From a virus, in IMG/VR virus record IMGVR_UViG_3300032117_000165, positions 1-22,891 of that record: a stretch of DNA of 22,891 bases; one strand, written 5' to 3'. The position numbers and the translations under genes were made by a program. Below, in pieces: positions 1-6,121 of the stretch. Numbering within the stretch: position 1 is the first letter of the stretch; the number at the start of each line of letters is the position of its first letter. The notes beneath the pieces were generated by a model. It saw nothing but the letters and a program-made list of their open reading frames with translations. It did no database searches and was not told where the DNA came from.

Positions 1-311
1 GGGATTTTTTACATACCCATGACCTGGCAGATGCCTGCTTTTTCCTCATGGAACATTATAATGAAGCAGGACTCGTGAATATTGGAACAGGTACTGATAT
101 CGAAATCCGTGAACTGGCCCTGCTTATTAAAAACATTACCGGATATGAAGGAGAAATCATCCAGGATCTTGAAAAACCGGATGGTACTTTCCGCAAACTG
201 ATGGATGTGTCAAAATTGAATCGCATGGGCTGGACAGCAGGTATTGGCCTGGAAGAAGGTATTCGGCAGGTATATGCCGATTTTGTAAAATTGCAAGGAA
301 TCGGAATTTAA
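1..311 (+). CDS. fcl: GDP-L-fucose synthase, C-terminal fragment (cut by window edge)
   Basis: The frame is open from the window edge (first full codon at base 3) to the TAA at 311, giving about 102 residues. It reads DFLHTHDLADACFFLM, then NIGTGTDIEIRELA, then KPDGTFRKLMDVSKLNRMGW and a final helix. These are the conserved C-terminal blocks of GDP-4-keto-6-deoxymannose 3,5-epimerase/4-reductase, an NADPH-dependent SDR enzyme making GDP-L-fucose for surface glycans. The Rossmann fold and the YxxxK catalytic pair lie outside the window. The ATG at 48 is internal, because homology extends upstream of it. Codon choice differs from the phage genes to the right and looks like a Bacteroidetes chromosome. 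It could be a phage-carried metabolic gene or host DNA next to the phage. Family assignment is firm; the context is inference. Confidence 0.92.
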   Translation, partial: DFLHTHDLADACFFLMEHYNEAGLVNIGTGTDIEIRELALLIKNITGYEGEIIQDLEKPDGTFRKLMDVSKLNRMGWTAGIGLEEGIRQVYADFVKLQGIGI

Positions 312-362
312 GAAAATTGGTAAATAACGAAAAGTTATAAATTGTAACCGAAATCTTAAATT

Positions 363-392
363 TTTGGTTTTCGAAAAAGTGAATTACATTTA
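363..392 (+). promoter_or_regulatory. Bacteroidetes-type promoter for the DUF1737-like gene
   Basis: TTTG at 363-366 and TACATTTA at 385-392 are separated by 18 bases. This is close to the Bacteroidetes housekeeping consensus TTTG-N19-TAnnTTTG, with only the final G replaced by A. A start site a few bases downstream would leave a very short A-rich leader before the ATG at 405, as is common in that phylum. It lies in the 93-base gap after the fucose synthase gene. Confidence 0.55.
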
Positions 393-404
393 AATAAAAC
401 AAAC

Positions 405-617
405 ATGGCTCAAATCATCACCTATCACGTACTTCAAGCGCCCAACAGCGATGCGCTGGCCGGCCTGGTACAGAAAGCAATCAAGGACGGTTGGCAACCC
501 CACGATTCGCTTGCCGTCAGCAGCGATAAGTCGGGAACGACCTACTCGCAACCCATCGTTCAGTACCTACCCGAGCCCCCCGCTTTACCGCAGGGCGGCG
601 CTGCCGCGGTAGTGTAA
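405..617 (+). CDS. Small DUF1737-like protein
   Basis: This 70-residue protein starts MAQIITYHVLQAPNSDALAG and carries the pattern of DUF1737 proteins: a strand, a helix with LAGLVQKAIKDGWQPHDSLAV, and a final strand with YSQPIVQYL. The block 'GWQP...(G/D)..AV....YSQ' is the family's core. The function of DUF1737 is unknown; members are small cytoplasmic proteins common in Bacteroidetes and Proteobacteria. The tail is Pro/Ala/Gly-rich (PEPPALPQGGAAAVV) and probably disordered. The gene is GC-rich, with GCG, CTG, GCC and GGC codons, unlike the AT-rich phage genes. It has its own promoter upstream and terminator downstream, so it is monocistronic. It may be a recent acquisition from the host. 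Confidence 0.6.
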   Translation: MAQIITYHVLQAPNSDALAGLVQKAIKDGWQPHDSLAVSSDKSGTTYSQPIVQYLPEPPALPQGGAAAVV

Positions 618-626
618 AAAAACAAC

Positions 627-658
627 GGCCGGTGATTAATTTCCCCGGCCATTTTTTT
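627..658 (+). terminator. Rho-independent terminator after the DUF1737-like gene
   Basis: A perfect 6-bp stem, GGCCGG (627-632) with CCGGCC (645-650), surrounds a 12-base loop. It is followed by A and seven T (652-658). It lies 9 bases after the TAA at 617 and separates the GC-rich left-end genes from the phage genes. Confidence 0.8.
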
Positions 659-673
659 GCGCTGCTGATAAAC

Positions 674-683
674 ATATTTATAA
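674..683 (+). promoter_or_regulatory. ATATTTATAA element before the gene at 688
   Basis: ATATTTATAA ends 4 bases before the ATG at 688. The same element in the same sense orientation precedes several other genes on both strands in this window, so it is probably a phage promoter core. If it acts as a -10 box, transcription would start almost on the ATG and the mRNA would be leaderless. Confidence 0.5.
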
Positions 684-687
684 TTGC

Positions 688-924
688 ATGACAAACTCAG
701 GGTCTTACGACATTCAAAAGTGGTTAATGGAGTACTCAAACGACAGTTTGGACTATTCGATTGAAGGGCTCGCGAACGAGTGCGTTGAATTCGTAGAGGA
801 AATGCAAAGGAACCTGTCCGCCGCGCCAAACACAAAAATAAAGCAAGAACTCAAAGCGGACATAAACGCAAACTTGGAATCCCTAAAGAAAAAATTGAAC
901 CAATTGGCCTCCATGGGGTCTTAA
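688..924 (+). CDS. Small phage protein, unknown, mostly helical
   Basis: This 78-residue protein is not recognised. Its N-terminus (SYDIQKWLMEYSND) resembles the 'FNIxxYLKKN' starts of the next genes, followed by an acidic helix (ANECVEFVEEMQRN) and a Lys-rich heptad-like helix (LESLKKKLNQLASM), so a short helical bundle or coiled coil is likely. There are no membrane segments and no cysteine cluster apart from a single Cys. It is the first gene of a four-gene unit (688-2190) that ends at the terminator near 2240. The start is the only ATG close to the upstream element. Confidence 0.65.
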   Translation: MTNSGSYDIQKWLMEYSNDSLDYSIEGLANECVEFVEEMQRNLSAAPNTKIKQELKADINANLESLKKKLNQLASMGS

Positions 925-948
925 CAACCAATAGAAAACAAAAATACA

Positions 949-1488
949 ATGTCAGACAATTTTAACATTACAAGCTACTTAAAGAAGAACAGCATAGGCC
1001 CGTACTCAGCGGTAAAACAGGTCCAAAAAAAGAAAAAACAGCTCAAAGAGAGCGTCGGCGGGTACGTTGACCTAAAACCGGTTGGGGCGGGGGCGCCGGC
1101 GGGCAGCTACACCTCAATGAAGGAAGCGGACATTTACCCAAAGAAACCGGCCGCGGATAAAATATACGCTGCCGACGAGGACGATTGGGTACCCACGAAA
1201 CCGGAGGACATGGAATTTCCCGGTCACGAAGAAGAGTGGGATTGGGACGAAGTATATACTCATGGTGACACTAAAAAAGATACAGAGGATGATGATTCTA
1301 GAAATTTCGCTCCTGGCGCAAAATATTTTGACTTCGCTTTAGAAAGAGCAGAAGAGATAGTGTCTCGTGTAGACAAACAAAACTTTTCTAACGCTGTATC
1401 TTGTATTAATACAATTTTAACAAAATACGGATTTAACGAAGAGTTCGTTAGAGAGTATTTAATTTACATGATAGGAACAATTATTTAA
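949..1488 (+). CDS. Acidic phage protein with N-terminal leader-like segment, unknown
   Basis: This 179-residue protein is not recognised. Residues 1-20 read MSDNFNITSYLKKNSIGPYS, the leader type seen in neighbouring genes, then a very basic stretch (QVQKKKKQLKESVGG) with an LKE-S site that fits the LxE rule of T4-type prohead protease. The middle (about 65-120) is strongly acidic and Trp/Asp/Glu-rich, probably disordered. The last 60 residues form two or three helices (YFDFALERAEEIVSRVDK, INTILTKYGF). Base composition changes inside the gene: before about 1255 it is GC-rich, after that clearly AT-rich, which suggests a composite gene. The ATG at 949 follows an A-rich leader and lies 24 bases after the previous stop. 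Confidence 0.7.
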   Translation: MSDNFNITSYLKKNSIGPYSAVKQVQKKKKQLKESVGGYVDLKPVGAGAPAGSYTSMKEADIYPKKPAADKIYAADEDDWVPTKPEDMEFPGHEEEWDWDEVYTHGDTKKDTEDDDSRNFAPGAKYFDFALERAEEIVSRVDKQNFSNAVSCINTILTKYGFNEEFVREYLIYMIGTII

Positions 1489-1493
1489 GACTA

Positions 1494-1778
1494 GTGAAAG
1501 AGTTTAACTTTGTTAAGTACATTAAGTCGAATCCTCTTCTAAAAGAGGACGCTTTGGACACGTTGGACATATCTAACGTGCACAACGTAGACAACTCCAT
1601 AGACTACAAAGCAGACAAATTTTGGGAGTTGGGCGGACAAAAGATATACGACGCAATTGGAGAACTTATAGAGAACGGATATTCCACAGACGATATAGCT
1701 AGACAGTGCAGCAATTACGCAAACGCTCAGACTAACCTAGTGTCTCAAGACAACGACTCTTACGAACAACAGTCGTAA
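1494..1778 (+). CDS. Small phage protein, paralog of the next gene
   Basis: This 94-residue protein has a GTG start 5 bases after the preceding TAA. The N-terminus KEFNFVKYIKSNPLLKEDAL has the leader pattern plus an LKE site. The core FWELGGQKIYDAIGELIENG aligns directly with FWQEGGARLYDVICKMVDAG of the next gene: FW, GG, (I/L)YD, I and (N/A)G are shared, so the two are tandem paralogs. The tail is Gln/Ser/Asp-rich. The function is unknown; a small helical domain is likely. The GTG start is chosen because it restores the leader shared by the neighbours. Confidence 0.65.
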   Translation: MKEFNFVKYIKSNPLLKEDALDTLDISNVHNVDNSIDYKADKFWELGGQKIYDAIGELIENGYSTDDIARQCSNYANAQTNLVSQDNDSYEQQS

Positions 1779-1779
1779 A

Positions 1780-2190
1780 ATGAAAAACGAATTTGACATA
1801 GTAAAGTACGTAAAAGAACAAAAACAAGAATTTTGGGGTAAAAACTTCAAGTACGACGAAAAAGGCGGTAATACTTTCGACAACGATTACGCCGAAAAGT
1901 ACTTTGTTATGGAGGCGGACCCAGAATGGGACAGGGTCGATTATGATAAAGCCGACCAGATGATAAGGGGTGAGTTTTGGCAGGAGGGAGGAGCAAGGCT
2001 TTATGATGTTATATGCAAGATGGTAGACGCTGGCCAGGATGACCGGGTCATCGTTGGGAAAGTTTTAAAAGCGGCCCGGGGAATAGAATCAAGGGTCAAG
2101 GACCCAAAGGCGGACGGTAACCTTGGGGCCGGCACCAAAGAATTGATAAAAATGTACATAAACAACGCAAAACAAAGGCATCACAGGTAA
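1780..2190 (+). CDS. Small phage protein, paralog of the previous gene
   Basis: This 136-residue protein starts one base after the previous stop. It opens KNEFDIVKYVKEQKQEFWGK, the same leader type. Residues 50-95 carry the FWQEGGARLYDVICKMVDAG helix pair shared with the upstream gene, and the C-terminus is a Lys/Asn-rich helix ending KQRHHR. Compared with its paralog it has about 40 extra residues, inserted mainly between leader and core. No enzyme motif is visible. It is the last gene before the terminator at 2212-2241. Confidence 0.68.
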   Translation: MKNEFDIVKYVKEQKQEFWGKNFKYDEKGGNTFDNDYAEKYFVMEADPEWDRVDYDKADQMIRGEFWQEGGARLYDVICKMVDAGQDDRVIVGKVLKAARGIESRVKDPKADGNLGAGTKELIKMYINNAKQRHHR

Positions 2191-2211
2191 CGAACGATTG
2201 TTAAACGGATT

Positions 2212-2241
2212 AATCCCCTAATTTTTAGTGGGATTTTTTTT
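2212..2241 (+). terminator. Rho-independent terminator closing the 688-2190 unit
   Basis: AATCCC (2212-2217) pairs with GGGATT (2230-2235). CTA (2218-2220) can continue the stem with TAG (2226-2228), with one bulged T and a loop of ATTTT. The right arm runs into eight T (2234-2241). It lies 22 bases after the TAA at 2190. Confidence 0.8.
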
Positions 2242-2308
2242 GTCACCACTTGAAAAATCTATTGTAAAAGATCGTTTAAATTCAGTACATTTAACACAAA
2301 TAAAAGTT

Positions 2309-3082
2309 ATGAAATTACCCATGTCCCCCTACGAAACTAGGCAAGAACAGTTTAGGGATTATCCGTTTAGGATGATGGTGATTTGCTTCATGCTCAACCA
2401 AACCCATCACAGGCAAGTGGACGCCATTTCCGATGCGTTCTTCGCAAGGTGCCCCGATGCACAATCTCTGTTGGATTGCCCGGACGAAGACATGATAGAA
2501 ATTATAAAACCCCTTGGGTTCTACAACAGAAGGACAAAACAGTGGAAAAAATTTGCCCAACAGTGGTTGGAAGCCACCGATAAATACGGTGGGGAGAACA
2601 ACATTCCCGTACAGGAAATAGAAAAAATGAAGGGCGTTGGTAAATACGCGCTGGATTCTTGGAAAATATTTATGTTGTACGATTACGAAGTACAGCCGGA
2701 AGATCACGTTTTGAATTGGTACGTTCTGTGGGCAAGGGAACAAAAGAAGAAAATACTGAGGGACCTCGGCACCATGAAACCTTACTCGGTGTACTACGCG
2801 CACTACAGGGACGAAAGGTTCGCGGATCCAAATTGGATGAGGTGCAAGGACTATGCGTGCGTGGTTAGGGCAAGGACCCAAGAGGAGGCCATAGAAAAAA
2901 CAAAAACCATAGCGATGAACCAGCCTGAAGCGAAACACATAAAAATACTCGGTATAGGGTTCGCAAGGGAGGAGTGGGTTGACGAAAACAGATGGATGGA
3001 AACCGACCCCGATTATTACAGGGAGCAAGCGCAATTGCTAAAACAAAGGATGGAATCAAGAAGACAACAAGAAACAAAATGA
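2309..3082 (+). CDS. MBD4-like HhH-GPD DNA glycosylase with extra C-terminal domain
   Basis: The 257-residue reading from the ATG at 2309 shows a complete HhH-GPD fold of the MBD4 type: RDYPFRMMVICFMLNQTH at the start, EIIKPLGFYNRRTKQWKKFA, the hairpin MKGVGKYALDSWKIF (about 107-121), and the catalytic motif QPEDHVLNWYVLW with Asp132. MBD4 glycosylases share GIGKYxxDSxRIF and PEDHKLNxYxxW and remove T, U or 5-hydroxymethyl-U opposite G. The FeS-cluster cysteines of endonuclease III are absent. About 85 residues after the glycosylase domain (from about 150) are unrecognised. The frame is open back to a GTG at 2228, but that codon lies in the right arm of the terminator, so 2309 is preferred. 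The stop overlaps the next ATG (ATGA, 3079-3082), implying coupling. Whether it repairs DNA or handles modified thymine is inference. Confidence 0.8.
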   Translation: MKLPMSPYETRQEQFRDYPFRMMVICFMLNQTHHRQVDAISDAFFARCPDAQSLLDCPDEDMIEIIKPLGFYNRRTKQWKKFAQQWLEATDKYGGENNIPVQEIEKMKGVGKYALDSWKIFMLYDYEVQPEDHVLNWYVLWAREQKKKILRDLGTMKPYSVYYAHYRDERFADPNWMRCKDYACVVRARTQEEAIEKTKTIAMNQPEAKHIKILGIGFAREEWVDENRWMETDPDYYREQAQLLKQRMESRRQQETK

Positions 3083-4332
3083 CAATAACGGCAAACCCAA
3101 AGTGGATAAAAACCACCAAATACTACGATGAATTCATTCGCTATTACCAAATGGCGAAGACGCAACAGGAGGAGTGCAACCTTGGAATAATTGCGCACGA
3201 AAATTCTTCTGTGCCCGACGACTTAATGAAACACGTGCACCTGTACGACGTTGTGGAAAGGAAATACGCTGGATTTTCCCAAATCGTTAACGACGTGTTT
3301 TACGGTTGGAGCGAGGACCACCCCTACTGGCACAAAATGGAACAGGGTCTAATGACCAAACAGAGGGACGCGATTTCTCGCAATTGGACGGGCAAAAGAT
3401 CCAAGTTCGATCTCAGCGATTGGCTTTACCTATTTCTTTTTCACAGACTCACCGGCTCGGGAATAAACTATTCCATGAAACCGTCCGGTTATCACAACAC
3501 GCTTTTACCGGACATGCACGTGGCCGACAACGTTCCCCAATTGATAGAAGTGATAAAAGCTGCCAAGCGACCTTTCTACACTTCTGTGGGTTACCAATTC
3601 CCCAGCTTCCCCAAACCGGTGGGGAATTACAAAAGGGGAGGCGATTACTTTCTGTGCGAATTTGCCCCGCAATTGGCCAAAGATGTGGCCATGTTCTTGG
3701 AAAATGGGGAAAAGAAAAATTTAAGGGAGATAGGCGATTTCATGTTCAAGTGGAATGCGGATAGGGGATTGAGAGCGTACAGGTTCCAATACGCTGCCTT
3801 CATCGCCGACATAGCCGATTGGTTTCCAGAATTTGTTAACAAGGAAAGTCCATTTTATTACGGTAAAAACGCAAAGGAGTGCATAAGTTATTTGGCGACC
3901 AAGTCAAACAGAATGGACGAAATTACATTTTTGGATTCCGTCATGATGAAAATATACGAGGACACGGGTAGCTATCCGTACAACGCCGAGGACGTGGCGT
4001 GCGATGCGATTCGTTGGATAGAAAATTACTGCAAGATGGGTTCGGATTACGATCATTTGGACCTTGATCACGTTTGGAACAGTTCGAACATAAAGGACCA
4101 CCCGTACGGTAGACAAAAAGCAATGCTTGAACTTAAATTGGTGCACACTTTCAATAACTTGACCAATCACCCTTCGGACGATAAAATCATAAAGTCTTTG
4201 CTCATTACCCCAGAACAGTACAAAGAAAAAGTGGGACAACTTTACAATCAAAAACAAAATCATGTCAATCACACCGTCTTACAAACAACCTCTACTATTA
4301 AAGTACAAGAGATCGTTCCTGAACATGTGTGA
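3079..4332 (+). CDS. Large helical protein, candidate DNA-thymine hypermodification enzyme
   Basis: This 417-residue protein starts at the ATGA overlap with the glycosylase gene; an in-frame ATG at 2992 would lie inside that gene and is rejected. It appears mostly helical. Distinct segments are LFHRLTGSGINYS (about 122-134), YHNTLLPDMHVADN, FYTSVGYQFPSFPKP, GLRAYRFQYAAFIADIADWF and FYYGKNAKECISYL. Their order reminds me of the helical amino acid:DNA transferase / hydroxymethyluracil-DNA-kinase families (also called alpha-glutamyl/putrescinyl-thymine pyrophosphorylases), which act on 5-hydroxymethyl-U in phage DNA. This is from memory of family patterns and unverified. There is no P-loop, so it is not itself a complete kinase. 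Its end overlaps the next gene, and the last 24 residues (after QNHVNH) look unconstrained. Confidence 0.75.
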   Translation: MTITANPKWIKTTKYYDEFIRYYQMAKTQQEECNLGIIAHENSSVPDDLMKHVHLYDVVERKYAGFSQIVNDVFYGWSEDHPYWHKMEQGLMTKQRDAISRNWTGKRSKFDLSDWLYLFLFHRLTGSGINYSMKPSGYHNTLLPDMHVADNVPQLIEVIKAAKRPFYTSVGYQFPSFPKPVGNYKRGGDYFLCEFAPQLAKDVAMFLENGEKKNLREIGDFMFKWNADRGLRAYRFQYAAFIADIADWFPEFVNKESPFYYGKNAKECISYLATKSNRMDEITFLDSVMMKIYEDTGSYPYNAEDVACDAIRWIENYCKMGSDYDHLDLDHVWNSSNIKDHPYGRQKAMLELKLVHTFNNLTNHPSDDKIIKSLLITPEQYKEKVGQLYNQKQNHVNHTVLQTTSTIKVQEIVPEHV

Positions 4333-4834
4333 GCGCCAACTTGGGGAACTTCTTCTCATGGACAAACTGTCCTTGAGCGGAAGGGTAACCAGAACGGGTA
4401 ATTACGATCCTTACGATCCTGTGGACATTTTGCACGAACCGTTTGTGCAATTGTCAGAACCATTTTTCACAGAAGCCTCACAGATTCCAAAGAGCATCAA
4501 GTGCCAGTGCAAAACTTGCGTTCCTTATCACAAGGAAAACTGTTGGACCGTACCGTTCAACAAAACTTGGTTGGGAATTGAAAGGTTCTTAAAGGCGGAC
4601 AAATCTTACATCGTGATCGTTGAACAATCCATAAACTCGTGGGAAAACGAATTTGACGGTTGGATAATCGAGATACTTACGAACCAATTGAGCGATAAGT
4701 TCGTAACGGAAGTGAACGGTTCAAAGTGCCTAAAAATACCAAGAACTCGCTCTTACGCAATTAAAAGGTGGAAATTGACAGAACAGGAAAACGCAATGCT
4801 GAGAATTCTGAGTTCCAGCGAGTACACATATTAA
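4262..4834 (+). CDS. Cys-rich protein in the glycosylase cluster, unknown
   Basis: From the ATG at 4262 the protein has 190 residues. It carries one compact cysteine group, KCQCKTCVPYHKENC (C81, C83, C86, C94), which could bind zinc. Around it are Pro/Tyr/Asp-rich stretches (NYDPYDPVDILHEPF) and, in the C-terminal half, alternating strands and helices (SYIVIVEQSINSW, GWIIEILTNQL) and a basic end. The start is uncertain: 4262 overlaps the previous gene by 71 bases, while the ATG at 4325 (residue 22) would give an 8-base overlap. I prefer 4262 because KYKRSFLNMCERQLGELLLM reads as one helix. The function is unknown; sitting inside the cluster suggests a partner or adaptor of its neighbours. Confidence 0.72.
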   Translation: MSITPSYKQPLLLKYKRSFLNMCERQLGELLLMDKLSLSGRVTRTGNYDPYDPVDILHEPFVQLSEPFFTEASQIPKSIKCQCKTCVPYHKENCWTVPFNKTWLGIERFLKADKSYIVIVEQSINSWENEFDGWIIEILTNQLSDKFVTEVNGSKCLKIPRTRSYAIKRWKLTEQENAMLRILSSSEYTY

Positions 4835-4842
4835 AAATTACC

Positions 4843-5841
4843 ATGAACGACATAATTTACGAAAATACTTGCACCCCAGAATTTAAGGGGAAAAAACCAA
4901 AGGACTCTTGGATGGCCAATTGGCCCCTTGAAAAGAGGATAGAAAAGTTCTTCGAATTTTGCCAAAAGTTCGATTCCAGGGAGGATTCGCTGTTAAGGGA
5001 CGAGTACCAAATTTTTAGTCACAGACTCCATTGGCACGAACACCCGTACTGCGAAGTCATGCAATCGGTCAAGGACAACGAACTTAGGCTGTTCTATACG
5101 CTAGTGTTCAGTTTCACAAACGAGCACTGGGGCACTTTTACGAAACTAAAAAACGAAGGAGTAGAGGCAACGAGAAAACACTTCTTAAACAATCGCCACG
5201 CCAGGAACGATCTGTTTCAAATATACTACCCAAAGGGCACAAACGTAAAGCAGTGGATCCTTGAGGGCCCGATGAAAGCGGCAAAGGACCTATCTTATGT
5301 GCTTCAATCGGTAGAGGACGGAGAGAGGGGCCCTTACACAATGATGAAATTCGCGAAGATTTTGGAAGTATACTTTAAAGCGCGCCAGGGATTCAGAAGT
5401 CCCTTGTACCCGTGCAAAAACGCGGCGCGGTACATAGCAATGAGCTATCCGCACCTGGTAGACCCGGAGTCCGTACTTTTCGGGGGCACGGGTCACTTTG
5501 ACGGGCTTCACCAGATATTCGGAGGGCAAAATTTAAACGGAAAGGTGAAGTACGTAATAAACCAAGCGGGGGAATTTTTACCGGAGAACAAACAGGCCGA
5601 GCAGTGGCTGTACCAAATGGACCTATTGGTGAATCACCCGTTGAATCCAATTCATATGCAAAAATATCTTAATATAGAGGACAAAACTTGTTTTTTTTAC
5701 AAGGCGATTGCTATTAAACATGGAGCAAAAAAACCCACAAAAAACATACCGTACACTTGGATATTTTCGGACAATTTCAGTTTGGGAAATAACAGTAAGG
5801 AGTTTTTACAGACCGTACGGGACAGAAGTCTTATGTACTAA
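4843..5841 (+). CDS. Large helical protein, second candidate DNA-modification enzyme
   Basis: This 332-residue protein is taken from the ATG at 4843, 8 bases after the previous stop; an upstream in-frame ATG at 4768 lies inside the previous gene and its reading looks like a shadow. Segments that look conserved are RLFYTLVFSFTNEHWGTF, GPYTMMKFAKILEVYFKA, then YPCKNAARYIAMSYPHLVDP (from about 189) and VLFGGTGHFDGLHQIFGG (about 212-229). The Gly-rich GGTGHFDG loop after a helical core could bind a substrate. It is not clearly assignable. My best guess is a distant member of the same helical thymine-hypermodification group as the 3079 gene, based on layout and neighbours. It closes the four-gene cluster, and no terminator is visible before the next gene. 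Confidence 0.78.
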   Translation: MNDIIYENTCTPEFKGKKPKDSWMANWPLEKRIEKFFEFCQKFDSREDSLLRDEYQIFSHRLHWHEHPYCEVMQSVKDNELRLFYTLVFSFTNEHWGTFTKLKNEGVEATRKHFLNNRHARNDLFQIYYPKGTNVKQWILEGPMKAAKDLSYVLQSVEDGERGPYTMMKFAKILEVYFKARQGFRSPLYPCKNAARYIAMSYPHLVDPESVLFGGTGHFDGLHQIFGGQNLNGKVKYVINQAGEFLPENKQAEQWLYQMDLLVNHPLNPIHMQKYLNIEDKTCFFYKAIAIKHGAKKPTKNIPYTWIFSDNFSLGNNSKEFLQTVRDRSLMY

Positions 5842-5846
5842 TTTAC

Positions 5847-5856
5847 ATATTTATTA
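5847..5856 (+). promoter_or_regulatory. ATATTTATTA element before the gene at 5870
   Basis: ATATTTATTA, one mismatch from the recurring ATATTTATAA element, lies in the 28-base gap after the TAA at 5841 and 13 bases before the GTG at 5870. It has the same sense orientation as the other copies. Confidence 0.45.
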
Positions 5857-5869
5857 AAAATATTTTACA

Positions 5870-6115
5870 GTGCAAGAAATAAAATTGGTCGACCTTTTAC
5901 AAGAGGGACTTTTTGATAAGGTCGCCGTTGCAAAAATTGAAAACGGGATAACAAAAGCATTTTCAAAAATGGGAATAGTCGTGACTCCCGACAATAAGAT
6001 AAAAGCCACCAGTAGATTTGCCAGGTTCCTGTGCCAACAGGCGGTTAAGGACGGGGATTTTAAACAATTGGACAAAAACACATTTTTGGTGCTTCACTTA
6101 CAACCCACAAAATAA
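5870..6115 (+). CDS. Small phage protein with LxE-type leader, unknown
   Basis: This 81-residue protein has a GTG start. The N-terminus MQEIKLVDLLQEGLFDKV contains LQE-G, a perfect match to the (L/I)xE-(G/A/S) rule for T4-type prohead protease cleavage, with a hydrophobic leader of about 12 residues before it. The rest is a small mixed domain (ITKAFSKMGIVVTPDNK, RFARFLCQQAVKDGDF, TFLVLHLQP). The GTG start is chosen because no ATG gives the leader and the ATATTTATTA element lies just upstream. The function is unknown. It shares a unit with the next gene. Confidence 0.62.
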   Translation: MQEIKLVDLLQEGLFDKVAVAKIENGITKAFSKMGIVVTPDNKIKATSRFARFLCQQAVKDGDFKQLDKNTFLVLHLQPTK

Positions 6116-6121
6116 TAATAA

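Noticed and set aside
2250-2281. Sigma70-like promoter TTGAAA ... TTTAAA before the glycosylase gene
   Set aside because: The spacer is about 20 bases and the region is AT-rich; too weak to list.
2315-3034. A 239-codon open frame on the - strand opposite the glycosylase gene
   Set aside because: The + strand frame has a clear HhH-GPD signature; the antisense reading is rich in Phe, Val and Pro as expected for a shadow frame.
2992-3078. Longer start (ATG at 2992) for the 417-residue protein
   Set aside because: It would lie fully inside the glycosylase gene; the ATGA overlap at 3079 is the natural start.
3367-3405. Possible P-loop around NWTGKRSK in the 417-residue protein
   Set aside because: It does not fit GxxxxGK(S/T) and no Walker B or kinase context follows.
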